Below are positions 43,278-53,388 of a stretch of 64,000 bases of DNA, piece after piece. Source of the stretch: Actinorugispora endophytica. Its GTDB lineage: Bacteria; Actinomycetota; Actinomycetes; Streptosporangiales; Streptosporangiaceae. A program made the position numbers and the translations under genes. The stretch is taken from NCBI RefSeq assembly GCF_004363075.1, contig NZ_SNYN01000003.1, positions 124,001-188,000 of the forward strand, written 5' to 3'. Under the pieces are notes generated by a model. That model made no database searches. It worked only from the letters and a program-made list of their open reading frames with translations, and was not told where the DNA came from. The stretch's first letter is position 1; each line of letters starts with the position of its first letter.

Positions 43278-44455
43278 GCCCCGACGACTCCGCCACCTCC
43301 GAGGACGCCGTGGCCCGTGCGGCGCTGACCGCGGTCGCCGAACCGGGGGACCCCGCGATGGGAGGGCTCCTGGCCGCCCGTTCCCCGGCCGAGGTCTGGT
43401 CCGCGCTGCGCGCGGGCGCGCCGCTGGGGGCACCACCCGGATGCCGGGACGAGGCCTTCCGCACCCGGCTGCCGCGGTGGCGGGCCCGTGCCCGGGCGAT
43501 CGACGCCGACACGCTGCTCACGCTCGCCGGGGAGCACGGCGTCCGCCTCGTGCTGCCCGGCGACCCCGAATGGCCCAGCCAGCTCGACCCGCTGGCCGAG
43601 CGCCGCCCCTACGCGCTGTGGGTGCGCGGCGCCCACGATCTGCGCAACGCCTGTCTGCGCTCGGTGTCGATGGTCGGTTCGCGGGCCGCGTCCGGCTACG
43701 GGCTGCACGTCGCCGCCGAACTGTCCTACTCGCTCGCCGGACGCGGTTGGAGCGTTGTCTCGGGCGGGGCCTACGGCATCGACGGCGCGGCGCACCGGGG
43801 CGCGCTGGCCGGTGGCGCGGCGACCGTGGTGGTTCTGGCCTGCGGCCTCGACATCAGCTATCCGCGCGGCCACGAGCGGCTCTTCGCGGAGGCCGCCGCG
43901 CGCGGCGTCCTGGTCAGCGAGTACCCGCCCGGTACGCCCCCGACACGGCGCTCCTTCCTGGTCCGCAACCGCCTCATCGCCGCGCTCACCCCCGGAACGG
44001 TGGTGGTGGAGGCGGGCGCGCGCAGCGGAGCGATGAACACCGCCGCGCACGCGAGAGAGCTGTGCAGGGTCCTGATGGCGGTTCCCGGTCCGGTCACCTC
44101 CGCGCTGTCCGTGGGCTGCCACCGCCTGCTCCGCGACTGCCAGGCCGTGTGCGTCACCGACGCGTCCGACGTCGTCGAGCAGGTGGGGCCGATCGGCGCG
44201 GACCCGGGGGGCGGGGAGGGGGTGCGGCTGGAGGAGGACCTCCTCGACGACACCGCGAAGAGGGTCCTGGCGGCCCTTCCGAGCCGGGGGAGCGCCGGGG
44301 TGGCCGGGATCGCCGCGGGAAGCGGGCTGGACCCGGAGTCCGCGCTGCGCCGGCTCGGCCTGCTCGCGGCGGCCGGGTACGCCGAGCGCGCCGGCGCGGG
44401 GTGGCGCCGCAGAACCCCCGCGGGGGAGGGCCCCGGGGATAGGGTGCGAGGATGA
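43274..44455 (+). CDS. dprA: DNA-processing protein DprA
   Basis: 393 aa. Binds single-stranded DNA and loads RecA. Rossmann-like domain with SMVGSRAASGYG, VSGGAYGIDGAAHRGAL and the EYPPGTPPTRRSFLVRNRLIA block; a C-terminal winged-helix domain (about 320-390). ATG 43274 overlaps the comM stop; its own stop overlaps the ridA start by 4 bases (ATGA). Confidence 0.95.
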   Translation: MSPDDSATSEDAVARAALTAVAEPGDPAMGGLLAARSPAEVWSALRAGAPLGAPPGCRDEAFRTRLPRWRARARAIDADTLLTLAGEHGVRLVLPGDPEWPSQLDPLAERRPYALWVRGAHDLRNACLRSVSMVGSRAASGYGLHVAAELSYSLAGRGWSVVSGGAYGIDGAAHRGALAGGAATVVVLACGLDISYPRGHERLFAEAAARGVLVSEYPPGTPPTRRSFLVRNRLIAALTPGTVVVEAGARSGAMNTAAHARELCRVLMAVPGPVTSALSVGCHRLLRDCQAVCVTDASDVVEQVGPIGADPGGGEGVRLEEDLLDDTAKRVLAALPSRGSAGVAGIAAGSGLDPESALRRLGLLAAAGYAERAGAGWRRRTPAGEGPGDRVRG

Positions 44456-44814
44456 GCAAGAGCTACAGTCCCGCCGTCGTCGCCGACGGGCCGTTGGTCT
44501 TCGTCTCGGGCCAGGTTCCCGAAGCCGCCGACGGCAGCGTCGTTGAGGGGGACGCCACCGCGCAGGCCAGGCAGGTCCTCCACAACATCGAGGAGGCCCT
44601 GGCCCCCCACGGGGCGGACCTGCGCCACGTCGTCAAGCTCACCTACTACCTGCGCCACATCGCCGACCTGCCCGCCCTGCGCGCGGTGCTGGCCGAGCGG
44701 CTGGTCCACCATCCGCGCCCCGCCGCGACCCTCATCGAGGTCAGCGGCCTGCTGGACTCCCGCTACCTCCTGGAGATCGACGCGGTGGCCACCCTGCCCC
44801 AGCGGACGTCCTGA
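44452..44814 (+). CDS. RidA family protein
   Basis: 120 aa, YjgF/YER057c/UK114 family; RidA deaminates reactive enamine/imine intermediates. Conserved PLVFVSGQVPEA start, VVKLTYYLRHIADLP middle and HPRPAATLIEVSGLLD with the catalytic Arg equivalent. Its ATG overlaps the dprA stop as ATGA, an unusual coupling for this locus. It may belong to a RidA subgroup other than canonical RidA. Confidence 0.9.
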   Translation: MSKSYSPAVVADGPLVFVSGQVPEAADGSVVEGDATAQARQVLHNIEEALAPHGADLRHVVKLTYYLRHIADLPALRAVLAERLVHHPRPAATLIEVSGLLDSRYLLEIDAVATLPQRTS

Positions 44815-44850
44815 CGTCCCGGTCGGCTGCCCGCCCCGGTCGGCGGAAAG

Positions 44851-44933
44851 CCCGGTGGCCCCACCCGGGGTCCGGGGTCCGTCGGTCGGGTCAGGGGAAG
44901 CCCGGCCCGTCCAGGAGCGGTGGGGCCACCGGG
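44851..44933. repeat. 15-bp perfect inverted repeat with 53-base loop
   Basis: Left arm CCCGGTGGCCCCACC (44851-44865) is exactly complementary to 44919-44933, in the 285-base gap between the RidA gene and xerC. GC-rich loop with no gene. Could be a terminator for the comM-dprA-ridA transcript or a mobile REP-like element. Confidence 0.65.
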
Positions 44934-45099
44934 TGGTCCCTCCCGGCCACCGGCCGCGCTCCAGGACCACGCGAACGTCACGCGGCTCTGTCGGGCGGGT
45001 GTCCCGGCGGGACTCCACCAGGGAGCCGGGAGGCCGGGTTTCGCGCCCGGCGCGGCGCGTAGCCGTTCTTTCCCGGACGGAATCGGGCAAGCTGGCCGC

Positions 45100-46014
45100 A
45101 TGGCCGAATCCGAACCAGTCCCGCCCCAGGGCGTGGCCGACGTCCTCGCCGACTTCGAGCGGTACCTGAGCGCCGAGCTCGGGCGGTCCCCGCACACCGT
45201 GCGCGCCTACCTGGGAGACGTGCGCGGGCTGATGGAGCACCTCGGCGGCGCGGCCGCGGATCCGGCGGACCTGGACCTGGCGGCGGTGCGCGGCTGGCTC
45301 GGTGTCCTGCACGAGGCAGGGGCGAGCCGGGCCACCCTGGCGAGGCGGGTCGCCGCCGCGCGCGTGTTCAGCTCCTATCTGCACCGCACCGGGCGCCTGG
45401 CCGTCGACCCGGGACCGCTCGTCTCGGGACCCAGGCAGCACCGCGGCCTGCCCACGGTGCTGGACGAGAAGCAGGCCGCGGACGCGCTCGCCGCGGCGGA
45501 GGCCGACGACGGCTCACCCACCGCGCTGCGCCGGCGCGCGGTGCTGGAGGTCCTGTACGGCACCGGTATCCGGGTGGCCGAACTGTGCGGGCTGGACCTG
45601 GACGACGTGGACTACGAGCGGCACACGGTGCGGGTGCTCGGAAAGGGCGGCAAGGAGAGGGTCGTGCCCATCGGCCGACCGGCCATCGCGGCGGTGGAGC
45701 GCTGGCTGCGGGAAGGCCGCCCCGGGTGGGTCGCGCCCGCCAGCGGCCGCGCGCTGTTCCTCGGTGCGCGCGGCGCCCGGCTGGGGGTGCGCACCGCCCG
45801 CCGGGACGTGCGCGAGGGCACGGACGCGGCCGGGGGCGCCAGCCCGCACGGGCTCCGGCACAGCGCGGCCACCCACCTGCTGAACGGCGGCGCGGACCTG
45901 CGCAGCGTCCAGGAGATCCTCGGGCACGCCTCGCTGTCCAGCACCCAGATCTACACACACGTGTCCATCGAGCGGTTGACCCGGACCTACAACCAGGCCC
46001 ATCCCCGGGCCTGA
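45100..46014 (+). CDS. xerC: Tyrosine recombinase XerC
   Basis: 304 aa site-specific recombinase resolving chromosome dimers. N-terminal SAM-like domain (about 10-105) and catalytic domain with RHRY residues: GTGIRVAELCGL (Arg), GKGGKERVVP (Lys), SPHGLRHSAATH (His/Arg) and LGHASLSSTQIYTH with the tyrosine. ATG 45100 gives the family start. Position next to dprA and rpsB is the usual one, so housekeeping rather than mobile. An in-frame extension upstream is low-complexity and unlikely. Confidence 0.93.
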   Translation: MAESEPVPPQGVADVLADFERYLSAELGRSPHTVRAYLGDVRGLMEHLGGAAADPADLDLAAVRGWLGVLHEAGASRATLARRVAAARVFSSYLHRTGRLAVDPGPLVSGPRQHRGLPTVLDEKQAADALAAAEADDGSPTALRRRAVLEVLYGTGIRVAELCGLDLDDVDYERHTVRVLGKGGKERVVPIGRPAIAAVERWLREGRPGWVAPASGRALFLGARGARLGVRTARRDVREGTDAAGGASPHGLRHSAATHLLNGGADLRSVQEILGHASLSSTQIYTHVSIERLTRTYNQAHPRA

Positions 46015-46557
46015 CCCGGACCGCCGGTGAGCCGTCCCCGGGGCGCCCGCGGGATCCCCTCCGGTCCCCGGCACCGGCAGCAGCCGCACCGGGCCCCGGC
46101 CCAGCAGGGCGAGCGGGTCGAGGTGGTCGCGGCCCCGCAGCAGGCCCCAGTGCAGGCAGGGTCTCGACGCGCAGTGCCGGGGCCGGTCCGCGAGCACGCC
46201 CACGGCCTCGCCGGCGCGGACCGGGTCGCCGCTCCGCACCCCGGCCAGCACCGGAAGGTAGGTGGTGCGCAGCGCGCCGTGCACCACGGTCACCACGGGG
46301 GTCCCCGCCACCGTCCCGGCGAACCCGACCACCCCGGGGCCCGCGGCCAGCACCTCGTCTCCCGGCTCGGCCGCGAGGTCCACCCCGCGGTGGCCGGGCA
46401 GCCACCGCTCGGGCGGAGGGTCGAAGCCGCGGAGGACCTGGGGTGCTCCGCCCAGCGGCCACCCCCACGGTCCTGTGTCGGCGTGGGCGGACGGCCCCCA
46501 CGGCGTGGTGCAGAAGGCGAGGAGCAGAGCCGCCAGGGTTCGGTGGAGAGTTCTCAT
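45514..46557 (-). CDS. M23 family metallopeptidase, C-terminal end uncertain
   Basis: Secreted LytM-type endopeptidase cutting peptidoglycan cross-links. Signal peptide at 1-27 (RTLHRTLAALLLAFCTTPW) then an M23 domain (about 30-155) with GHRGVDLAAEPGDEV (zinc ligands His/Asp) and CLHWGLLRG (HxH-type). ATG 46557. The catalytic domain ends near 46080, but no in-frame stop occurs until 45514, so a tail of about 170 residues is antisense to xerC and reads like a shadow. A one-base shift would meet a stop inside the xerC end; an unseen frameshift or a truly long tail are both possible. Confidence 0.6.
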   Translation of the reverse strand: MRTLHRTLAALLLAFCTTPWGPSAHADTGPWGWPLGGAPQVLRGFDPPPERWLPGHRGVDLAAEPGDEVLAAGPGVVGFAGTVAGTPVVTVVHGALRTTYLPVLAGVRSGDPVRAGEAVGVLADRPRHCASRPCLHWGLLRGRDHLDPLALLGRGPVRLLPVPGTGGDPAGAPGTAHRRSGSGPGMGLVVGPGQPLDGHVCVDLGAGQRGVPEDLLDAAQVRAAVQQVGGRAVPEPVRAGAPGRVRALAHVPAGGAHPQPGAARTEEQRAAAGGRDPPGAAFPQPALHRRDGRSADGHDPLLAALSEHPHRVPLVVHVVQVQPAQFGHPDTGAVQDLQHRAPAQRGG

Positions 46558-46651
46558 GCGCCCAGCCTGACCGGCGTGCCGACGCCGCCGCCGAACGAAT
46601 CCCCGGCCTGTGGACAAACGCGGCGGAGCCCGGTCGGAGGCCGCCGAACGC

Positions 46652-46711
46652 TTGACATCGCCCCGTCGACGGGACTAAAGGGCGCGGGCCTCTCCGTCAG
46701 GCGGCTAGAAT
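46652..46711 (+). promoter_or_regulatory. Putative rpsB promoters
   Basis: TTGACA (46652-46657) with a CTAAAG hexamer 17 bases later (46675-46680), and a separate TAGAAT (46706-46711). Either would give an rpsB leader of 170-200 bases, long enough for S2 autoregulation; no specific structure was recognised in it. This sits in the 326-base gap before rpsB. Confidence 0.55.
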
Positions 46712-46883
46712 CTTCTGGTGGCTCCTTGTTGAGCCGCTCATCACGCGCGTCCTCGTGCTTCCCCAGGGGAGGACCGGGCTCACGGTCCGCACCACGCCTT
46801 CACCGGCCGGTGCGGCGGCCAGGTCAGGGCGTCAGGAACAACCGAGGCGGGCGTCGCCCGCCGCATCAAGGAAAGGCCGAGTC

Positions 46884-47813
46884 ATGGCCACAGTCGTGAC
46901 GATTCGCCAGCTGCTCGAGAGCGGCGTCCACTTCGGGCACCAGACCCGTCGCTGGAACCCGAAGATGAAGCGCTTCATCTTCACCGAGCGCAACGGCATC
47001 TACATCATCGACCTGCAGAAGTCGCTGGCCTACATCGACCGCGCCTTCGAGTTCGTCAAGGAGACGGTCGCCCACGGCGGCACCATCCTCTTCGTCGGCA
47101 CGAAGAAGCAGGCCCAAGAGGCCATCGACGAGCAGGCCCGCCGCGTCGGCATGCCCTTCGTCAACCAGCGCTGGCTGGGCGGCATGCTCACCAACTTCTC
47201 CACCGTGCACAAGCGCCTGCAGCGCCTCAAGGAGCTGGAGGAGATCGACTTCGACGACGTCGCCGCCTCCGGTCTCACCAAGAAGGAGCTGCTCGGCCTG
47301 CGCCGTGAGAAGGAGAAGCTGGAGCGCACCCTCGGCGGTATCCGCGACATGGCCCGCGTCCCGAGCGCGGTGTGGATCGTTGACACCAAGAAGGAGCACA
47401 TCGCGATCAGCGAGGCTCGCAAGCTCAACATCCCCGTCGTGGCGATTCTCGACACCAACTGCGACCCCGACGAGGTCGACTACCCGATCCCGGGCAACGA
47501 CGACGCGATCCGCAGCGTCAGCCTGCTGACCCGGGTGGTCGCCGACGCCGTCGCCGAGGGCCTGCTGGTCCGCTCCGGTGGCGCCACGGGCGAGGCGAAG
47601 GCCGCCGAGGAGCCGCTGGCGGAGTGGGAGCGCGAGCTCCTGGAGGGTAAGAACGAGGCCGCCGAGGCCCCCGCCGCCGAGGAGGCCGCTCCGGCCGCCG
47701 CCGAGGAAGCCGCTCCGGTTGCCGAGGCCCCCGTCGCCGAGGAAACCGCTCCGGCCGCCGAGGAGGCCGCTCCGGCCGCCGCCGAAGAGGCCGCCGAGAC
47801 CAAGGAAGCCTAG
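46884..47813 (+). CDS. rpsB: 30S ribosomal protein S2
   Basis: 309 aa. Family core ([20 protein letters not shown] through the [13 protein letters not shown] and [20 protein letters not shown] motifs) occupies about 1-235. The C-terminal 60 residues are an Ala/Glu/Pro-rich tract built from repeats of [13 protein letters not shown] type. ATG 46884 after GGAAAGG. Followed by tsf, the universal partner. Confidence 0.97.
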   Translation: MATVVTIRQLLESGVHFGHQTRRWNPKMKRFIFTERNGIYIIDLQKSLAYIDRAFEFVKETVAHGGTILFVGTKKQAQEAIDEQARRVGMPFVNQRWLGGMLTNFSTVHKRLQRLKELEEIDFDDVAASGLTKKELLGLRREKEKLERTLGGIRDMARVPSAVWIVDTKKEHIAISEARKLNIPVVAILDTNCDPDEVDYPIPGNDDAIRSVSLLTRVVADAVAEGLLVRSGGATGEAKAAEEPLAEWERELLEGKNEAAEAPAAEEAAPAAAEEAAPVAEAPVAEETAPAAEEAAPAAAEEAAETKEA

Positions 47814-47867
47814 GCCTCCTCCTCCGCTTCCCTCCCGATCCACTCCCAGGGGATAGAGAAAACAGAT

Positions 47868-48704
47868 ATGGCGAACTACACCGCCGCCGACGTCAAGAAG
47901 CTGCGCGACCTCACCGGCGCCGGCATGATGGCGTGCAAGAAGGCCCTCGAGGAGGCCGATGGCGACTTCGACAAGGCTGTCGAGGCGCTGCGCATCAAGG
48001 GCGCCAAGGACGTCGGCAAGCGCGCCGAGCGCACCGCCGCCAACGGCCTGGTCACCCTGCTGACGGACGGGGACACCTCCGCCGTCCTGCTGGAGCTCAA
48101 CTGCGAGACGGACTTCGTCGCCAAGAACGACCGGTTCCAGCAGCTGGCCTCCGACCTCGCCGCCTTCGTCGCCCGGACCGGTCCGGCCGACGTCCCGGCC
48201 CTGCTGGCCTCCGAGTACGCCGACGGCAAGACCGTCGCCACGGTCGTCGAGGAGAACAGCGCGGTCATCGGCGAGAAGCTGGAGATCCGCCGCTTCGCCA
48301 GGCTCCAGGGCGAGTACGTCGCCAGCTACATGCACAAGTCGGACCCCGACCTGCCCCCGACCCTGGGTGTGCTGGTCGAGCTCGACAAGCCCGACGCCGA
48401 GGTCGCCAAGGACCTGGCGCAGCAGATCGCCGCTCTCGCGCCCACGTACGTCAGCAAGGACGACGTGCCCGCCGAGATCGTCGAGAACGAGCGCCGGATC
48501 GCCGAGGCCACCGCTCGTGAGGAGGGCAAGCCCGAGCAGGCGCTGCCCAAGATCGTCGAGGGACGCGTCAACGGCTTCTTCAAGGACGTGACGCTGCTCG
48601 GCCAGCCGTTCGTCAAGGAGAACAAGAAGACGGTCCAGAAGATCGTCGACGAGGCCGGCGTCGCCGTGCGCGGCTTCGTTCGCTTCAAGGTCGGCCAGGC
48701 CTAG
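47868..48704 (+). CDS. tsf: Elongation factor Ts
   Basis: 278 aa guanine-nucleotide exchange factor for EF-Tu. N-terminal UBA-like part with [16 protein letters not shown], the core [13 protein letters not shown] motif and two dimerisation subdomains. Length is typical of actinobacteria. ATG 47868. A strong terminator follows. Confidence 0.97.
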   Translation: MANYTAADVKKLRDLTGAGMMACKKALEEADGDFDKAVEALRIKGAKDVGKRAERTAANGLVTLLTDGDTSAVLLELNCETDFVAKNDRFQQLASDLAAFVARTGPADVPALLASEYADGKTVATVVEENSAVIGEKLEIRRFARLQGEYVASYMHKSDPDLPPTLGVLVELDKPDAEVAKDLAQQIAALAPTYVSKDDVPAEIVENERRIAEATAREEGKPEQALPKIVEGRVNGFFKDVTLLGQPFVKENKKTVQKIVDEAGVAVRGFVRFKVGQA

Positions 48705-48712
48705 AGCTTTGA

Positions 48713-49609
<897 letters not shown>

Positions 49610-49664
49610 CAAGGTTCGCGCAGCCTCCACACCACGCCGGCAAAGCGACATACGGGAGCCCGAA

Positions 49665-50222
49665 ATGATCGAAGAGACCCTCCTCGAGGCAGAGGAGAAG
49701 ATGGAGAAGGCCGTCCTCGTCGCCAAGGAAGACTTCGCCTCGATCCGTACCGGGCGCCCGGGCCCGGCCACCTTCAACCGGCTCGTCGCCGAGTACTACG
49801 GCACGATGACCCCCATCAACCAGCTCGCGTCCTTCCAGGTCCCCGAGCCGCGCATGGTGGTCATCTCGCCGTTCGACAAAGGGTCGACGCAGGCCATCGA
49901 GAAGGCGATCCGGGAGAGCGACCTCGGCGTGAACCCCGCGAACGACGGCAACGTCATCCGGGTGGTGTTCCCGGACCTGTCGGAGGAGCGCCGCAAGGAG
50001 TACGTCAAGGTCGTGCGGACCAAGGCCGAGGACGGCAAGGTCTCCATCCGCAACGTGCGCCGGCACGCCAAGGACACCCTCGACAAGGCCGTCAAGGCCG
50101 GTGACATCGGCGAGGACGAAGGCCGTCGCGCGCAGGACGAGCTCGAGGAGCTCACCCACAAGTATGTCGCGGGGATCGACGAGCTGTTGAAGCACAAGGA
50201 ATCAGAACTTCTCGAGGTCTGA
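49665..50222 (+). CDS. frr: Ribosome-recycling factor
   Basis: 185 aa. Splits post-termination ribosomes with EF-G. Family motifs [53 protein letters not shown] and [12 protein letters not shown] are intact. ATG 49665. cdsA starts 3 bases after the stop. Confidence 0.97.
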   Translation: MIEETLLEAEEKMEKAVLVAKEDFASIRTGRPGPATFNRLVAEYYGTMTPINQLASFQVPEPRMVVISPFDKGSTQAIEKAIRESDLGVNPANDGNVIRVVFPDLSEERRKEYVKVVRTKAEDGKVSIRNVRRHAKDTLDKAVKAGDIGEDEGRRAQDELEELTHKYVAGIDELLKHKESELLEV

Positions 50223-50225
50223 TCC

Positions 50226-51188
50226 TTGTCCAACTCCGAATCCTCCGAGGGAGCGCCGCCGGAGCAGCGGCCCGGTGGCGCGTCCCCGCAGGGCGGGACC
50301 GGACCGGGAGAGAACGGCGCCGCCGACTCCAACGGCAGGCGGTTCACGCTGCACAAGCCGGACGGGCAGCCCGTACGCACCGGCCGCAACCTGCCGCTCG
50401 CCATCGGAAGCGGGGTGGCGCTCGGGGCCCTCGCGTTCGCGGCGATCATGCCCTACCCGCCGCTGTTCACCGTCATCACCTCGATCGCGGTGGTGCTGGG
50501 GGTGCGGGAACTGCGCAGGGCCTTCGCCTCGCGCGGCATCCGCATGGCTCTGCCCCCGGTCGTCGCGGGCGGCGTCGCGATACAGGGGGCCGCCTTCTTC
50601 GGGGGGCCGATCTGGCTGGTGGGAGCGCTGGCGCTGGCCGCGATCCTCACGCTGGCCTGGCGGCTGCGCGGCGGGGCCGAGGGGTACGTCCGCGACTCGG
50701 CGGCGAGCCTCTTCTCCCTGCTGTACCTGCCCTTCCTGCTGAGCACGTGGCTGCTGCTGCTGGCCGCCCCCGACGACGGCCGGCTGCGGCTCATCGCGTT
50801 CATCATCGTGACCATCAGCAGCGACATCGGCGGCTACTTCGCCGGGATCCTGCTCGGCCGGCACAAGATGGCCCCGGTGATCAGCCCCAACAAGACCTGG
50901 GAGGGCTTCGCCGGGTCGGTCCTGGGCTGCATGATCGCGGGCGGTGTCACCGTCGGCCTCATGCTGGACGGACCGGTCTGGGCCGGCCTGGTGCTCGGGG
51001 TCGCGGTGGTCCTGGCGGCGACGGTGGGCGACCTGATCGAGTCGCTCGTCAAGCGCGACTTCGGGATCAAGGACATGGGCAGCTTCATGCCCGGCCACGG
51101 CGGTCTGCTGGACCGGGTGGACTCGCTCCTCATCGCGGGCCCGGTCGCGTGGATGGTGCTGACCTTGCTGGTCCCCTCGGCGGGCTGA
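50226..51188 (+). CDS. cdsA: Phosphatidate cytidylyltransferase
   Basis: 320 aa polytopic enzyme making CDP-diacylglycerol from phosphatidate and CTP, at the base of phospholipid synthesis. N-terminal 60 residues are disordered and cytosolic, then about eight membrane segments; the C-terminal signature KDMGSFMPGHGGLLDRVDSL contains the metal-binding aspartate. The start is TTG 50226, three bases after frr; no better start keeps this N-terminus. Confidence 0.93.
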   Translation: MSNSESSEGAPPEQRPGGASPQGGTGPGENGAADSNGRRFTLHKPDGQPVRTGRNLPLAIGSGVALGALAFAAIMPYPPLFTVITSIAVVLGVRELRRAFASRGIRMALPPVVAGGVAIQGAAFFGGPIWLVGALALAAILTLAWRLRGGAEGYVRDSAASLFSLLYLPFLLSTWLLLLAAPDDGRLRLIAFIIVTISSDIGGYFAGILLGRHKMAPVISPNKTWEGFAGSVLGCMIAGGVTVGLMLDGPVWAGLVLGVAVVLAATVGDLIESLVKRDFGIKDMGSFMPGHGGLLDRVDSLLIAGPVAWMVLTLLVPSAG

Positions 51189-51200
51189 GAGCGGGCTGTG

Positions 51201-51229
51201 AGGGGGTGGCCGCGACGCGGCCACCCCCT
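51201..51229. terminator. Bidirectional terminator cdsA/MFS
   Basis: Perfect 13-bp stem AGGGGGTGGCCGC (51201-51213) / GCGGCCACCCCCT (51217-51229), GAC loop, between convergent genes. Confidence 0.8.
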
Positions 51230-51238
51230 TCTCCGTGC

Positions 51239-52456
51239 TCAACGGCGGGTCAGCGAGCGCACGCTCCGGCTGCCCAGCGCGCCCAGGGTGGCCAGGCACA
51301 GCAGGACGGCCAGCCCGAGCATGGTGCGCTCCAGCCCGACCGCCTCGGCGACGGGCCCGACCGCGATCTCCCCGACCGGCAGCGCGACGAGCGAGCCGAG
51401 CGCGTCGTAGGAGTAGACGCGGGCGAGCCTGTGCGCGGGGATGTTCTGCTGGAGCGAGACCTCCCAGGCCACCCCGAACTGCTCGGTGGCCACGCCCACC
51501 AGGAACATGACGGGCACCAGCAGCGGGATGAACGGGGCCTCGGCCAGCACCAGCATCGGCAGCGACTCCAGCAGCATGAGCGCCACCCCGAGGAACAGCG
51601 CCCGCCGAGGCTGCCAGCGCGCGGCCAGGAAGCCGCCGGCCAGGGCGCCGGCGGTGGAGCAGGCCATCGCCAGGCCCCAGCCGCCGCGTCCGAAGGTCGC
51701 GTCCGCGATGGCGGGCCCCAGGACCACGGTCGCGCCGGACACGCAGGCGTTGACCACCATGAACTGGAGGACGACGATCCACACCCAGGGGCGTGCGACG
51801 AACTCGGTCCAGCCGTCGAGGAGGTCCCTGAGTATCCCGGACCGCTCGCCCTCGGAGGGCGGGGCCGGGACCCGCACCGCCGCGAAGCACAGCGCGGCGA
51901 GGGCGAACAGGGCGGCGTTGACGGCCAGGGCCGGGCCCGGGCCGACGAACCCGGACACGGCCCCGCCCAGCGACATGCCGATCGTCATCCCCAGCTGACT
52001 GCTGGTCCGGACCAGGACGTTGGCGGGGCGCAGGACCGCCTCGGGGACGGTCTGCGGGGTGATCGCGGCCGCGGCGGGGAAGCCGACGGCCGTGGCCGCG
52101 CCGTTGAGCATGCTCAGCGTGACGAGCAGCGGCAGCGTGGCGGCGTCCAGCAGGACCAGCGCCGCGATGGCGGCCTGGGAGGACGCGGAGGCCAGGCAGG
52201 AGCCCTGGAGCATCAGCGGGCGCGGGAGCCGGTCGGAGAGCGCTCCGCCGAGCAGCAGCAGGGCGACGGTGGCCAGTGAGCGGGCTCCCACCACCAGCCC
52301 GAGCCGGGCGACCGAACCGGTGAGGTCCAGGACGGCGAAGGCCAGGGCCACGGTGGCGACGCTGTTCCCCAGGTGGAGCAGGAGCCGCCCGCCGGCCAGG
52401 GCGCGGAACGCGGGGAAGCGCAGCGGGGCGGACAGCCGCGCGCCCGGAACCGTCAC
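51239..52456 (-). CDS. MFS transporter
   Basis: 405 aa with 12 hydrophobic segments in the EntS/MFS_3 style (FRALAGGRLLLHLGNSVATVALAFAVLDLTG at the N-terminus, quoted in part: residues about 17-45; LGLVVGARSLATVALLLLGG as helix 2, followed by the loop motif ALSDRLPRP). Such proteins are drug or siderophore exporters; substrate not predictable. GTG 52456 has AAGGAG 8 bases upstream. It stands alone; a dispersed repeat follows on its 5' side. Confidence 0.85.
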   Translation of the reverse strand: MTVPGARLSAPLRFPAFRALAGGRLLLHLGNSVATVALAFAVLDLTGSVARLGLVVGARSLATVALLLLGGALSDRLPRPLMLQGSCLASASSQAAIAALVLLDAATLPLLVTLSMLNGAATAVGFPAAAAITPQTVPEAVLRPANVLVRTSSQLGMTIGMSLGGAVSGFVGPGPALAVNAALFALAALCFAAVRVPAPPSEGERSGILRDLLDGWTEFVARPWVWIVVLQFMVVNACVSGATVVLGPAIADATFGRGGWGLAMACSTAGALAGGFLAARWQPRRALFLGVALMLLESLPMLVLAEAPFIPLLVPVMFLVGVATEQFGVAWEVSLQQNIPAHRLARVYSYDALGSLVALPVGEIAVGPVAEAVGLERTMLGLAVLLCLATLGALGSRSVRSLTRR

Positions 52457-52892
52457 GACCGTCTCCTTCGCACACCGGGCAGCCTGGAGTATTCCCCGGC
52501 ATCGGTCAAACGGTTATCGATCCGGGGGCCAGGGAACCTCCGGCGCGGGGGTGGCCCGCGTGCCGGTGCTTCGGGTGGGCCGTCCGGCCTCGCGCCGCGC
52601 GGATCGCGAGGCCGCGGCGGGCGGCGACGGCGGGTGCCGGTCGAGGCCGCGCCCACGGCGGCCGTTTCACGTGGTTTCCGTTGGATCGTGGTGTTGTCCC
52701 CCCGAAGTCAAGGAACCCCGGGGTCCGACACCGCGATCATCGGACGGGGTCCCCGTGGGGACCGCGAACCGGGTCGCTTCGCACGGCCCCGGCCCCCGCT
52801 CGTCGTCGCCGCCCCGGCACCGCGCCGAGCACGAGAGCACCCCGGCGGTCCGGCCGGCGTCGGGAGGAGGGGCCTGCTCGATGATCCCGATG
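52457..52892. other. Repeat-bearing intergenic region
   Basis: 436 bases with no credible gene. It holds copy B of the 84-base dispersed repeat (52537-52620) and, at about 52678-52743, an imperfect inverted repeat with arms resembling GGATCGTGGTGTTG and CGACACCGCGATCATC, related to the GATGATC repeat family. Confidence 0.55.
52537..52620 (+). repeat. Dispersed 84-base repeat, copy B
   Basis: Matches the reverse complement of 3051-3134 at 72 of 84 positions. Contains CGCGTGCCGGTGCTTCGGGT. About 49 kb separate the copies. Both are intergenic and both sit beside other inverted repeats. Confidence 0.7.
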
Positions 52893-53291
52893 TCAGCGGC
52901 CGGGGGAGTCCTCGGTCGTGTCGGCTCCGGCGCCGCTCCCGGTGGGTTCCTCCAGGCGCTGGCCGCAGATGCGGCACCGCAGGGCGTGCTTGGGGTTGGG
53001 CGCGTGGCAGGTCGAGCAGGAGAGGGTGCCCACGCCCTCGTCGAGGGCGCGCACCAGCGACCCCAGCCGCTCGTCGGTGGCCGCGGTGTGCGCGGCGCAC
53101 AGTCCCTCGCAGAACGCCGCCACCTCCTCGGGGCGCAGCGCCACCCGGCGGCCGTCCCTGGTGGTGATCCGGTAGGCGTCGCGCCCCCGGCCCTCGTGGA
53201 AGGTCAGCAGCCCTTCCTGCTGGGCCAGGCGGAGCAGGGTGCTCAGGTGGGCGTGGGTACCGCGTTCGAGTAAGGGGAACACGCCGATCAT
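52893..53291 (-). CDS. Zinc-ribbon protein of unknown function
   Basis: 132 aa from ATG 53291 (or 146 from GTG 53333). The C-terminal third has a rubredoxin-like zinc ribbon CSTCHAPN...CRICGQRL; the N-terminal part (FPLLERGTHAHLSTLLRLAQQEGLL, quoted from residues about 4-28) is helix-turn-helix-like. A TAATCT hexamer about 40 bases upstream of the ATG could be its -10. No family recognised. It lies between the repeat region and the suppressor-of-fused gene, all minus strand. Confidence 0.65.
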   Translation of the reverse strand: MIGVFPLLERGTHAHLSTLLRLAQQEGLLTFHEGRGRDAYRITTRDGRRVALRPEEVAAFCEGLCAAHTAATDERLGSLVRALDEGVGTLSCSTCHAPNPKHALRCRICGQRLEEPTGSGAGADTTEDSPGR

Positions 53292-53388
53292 CTTTCGTCC
53301 GTGCGGCAGAGAGGAGAACAACAGATTAGCCACTGCCGGGGCACCGTCGCCGGAACCGCTCCGAGGTGCTCCCCGCTCCCCGCCGGGT

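Noticed and set aside
45100-46014. Phage or integron integrase
   Set aside because: All catalytic residues fit, but its position between dprA and rpsB is that of the housekeeping XerC, and there are no attachment sites or phage genes.
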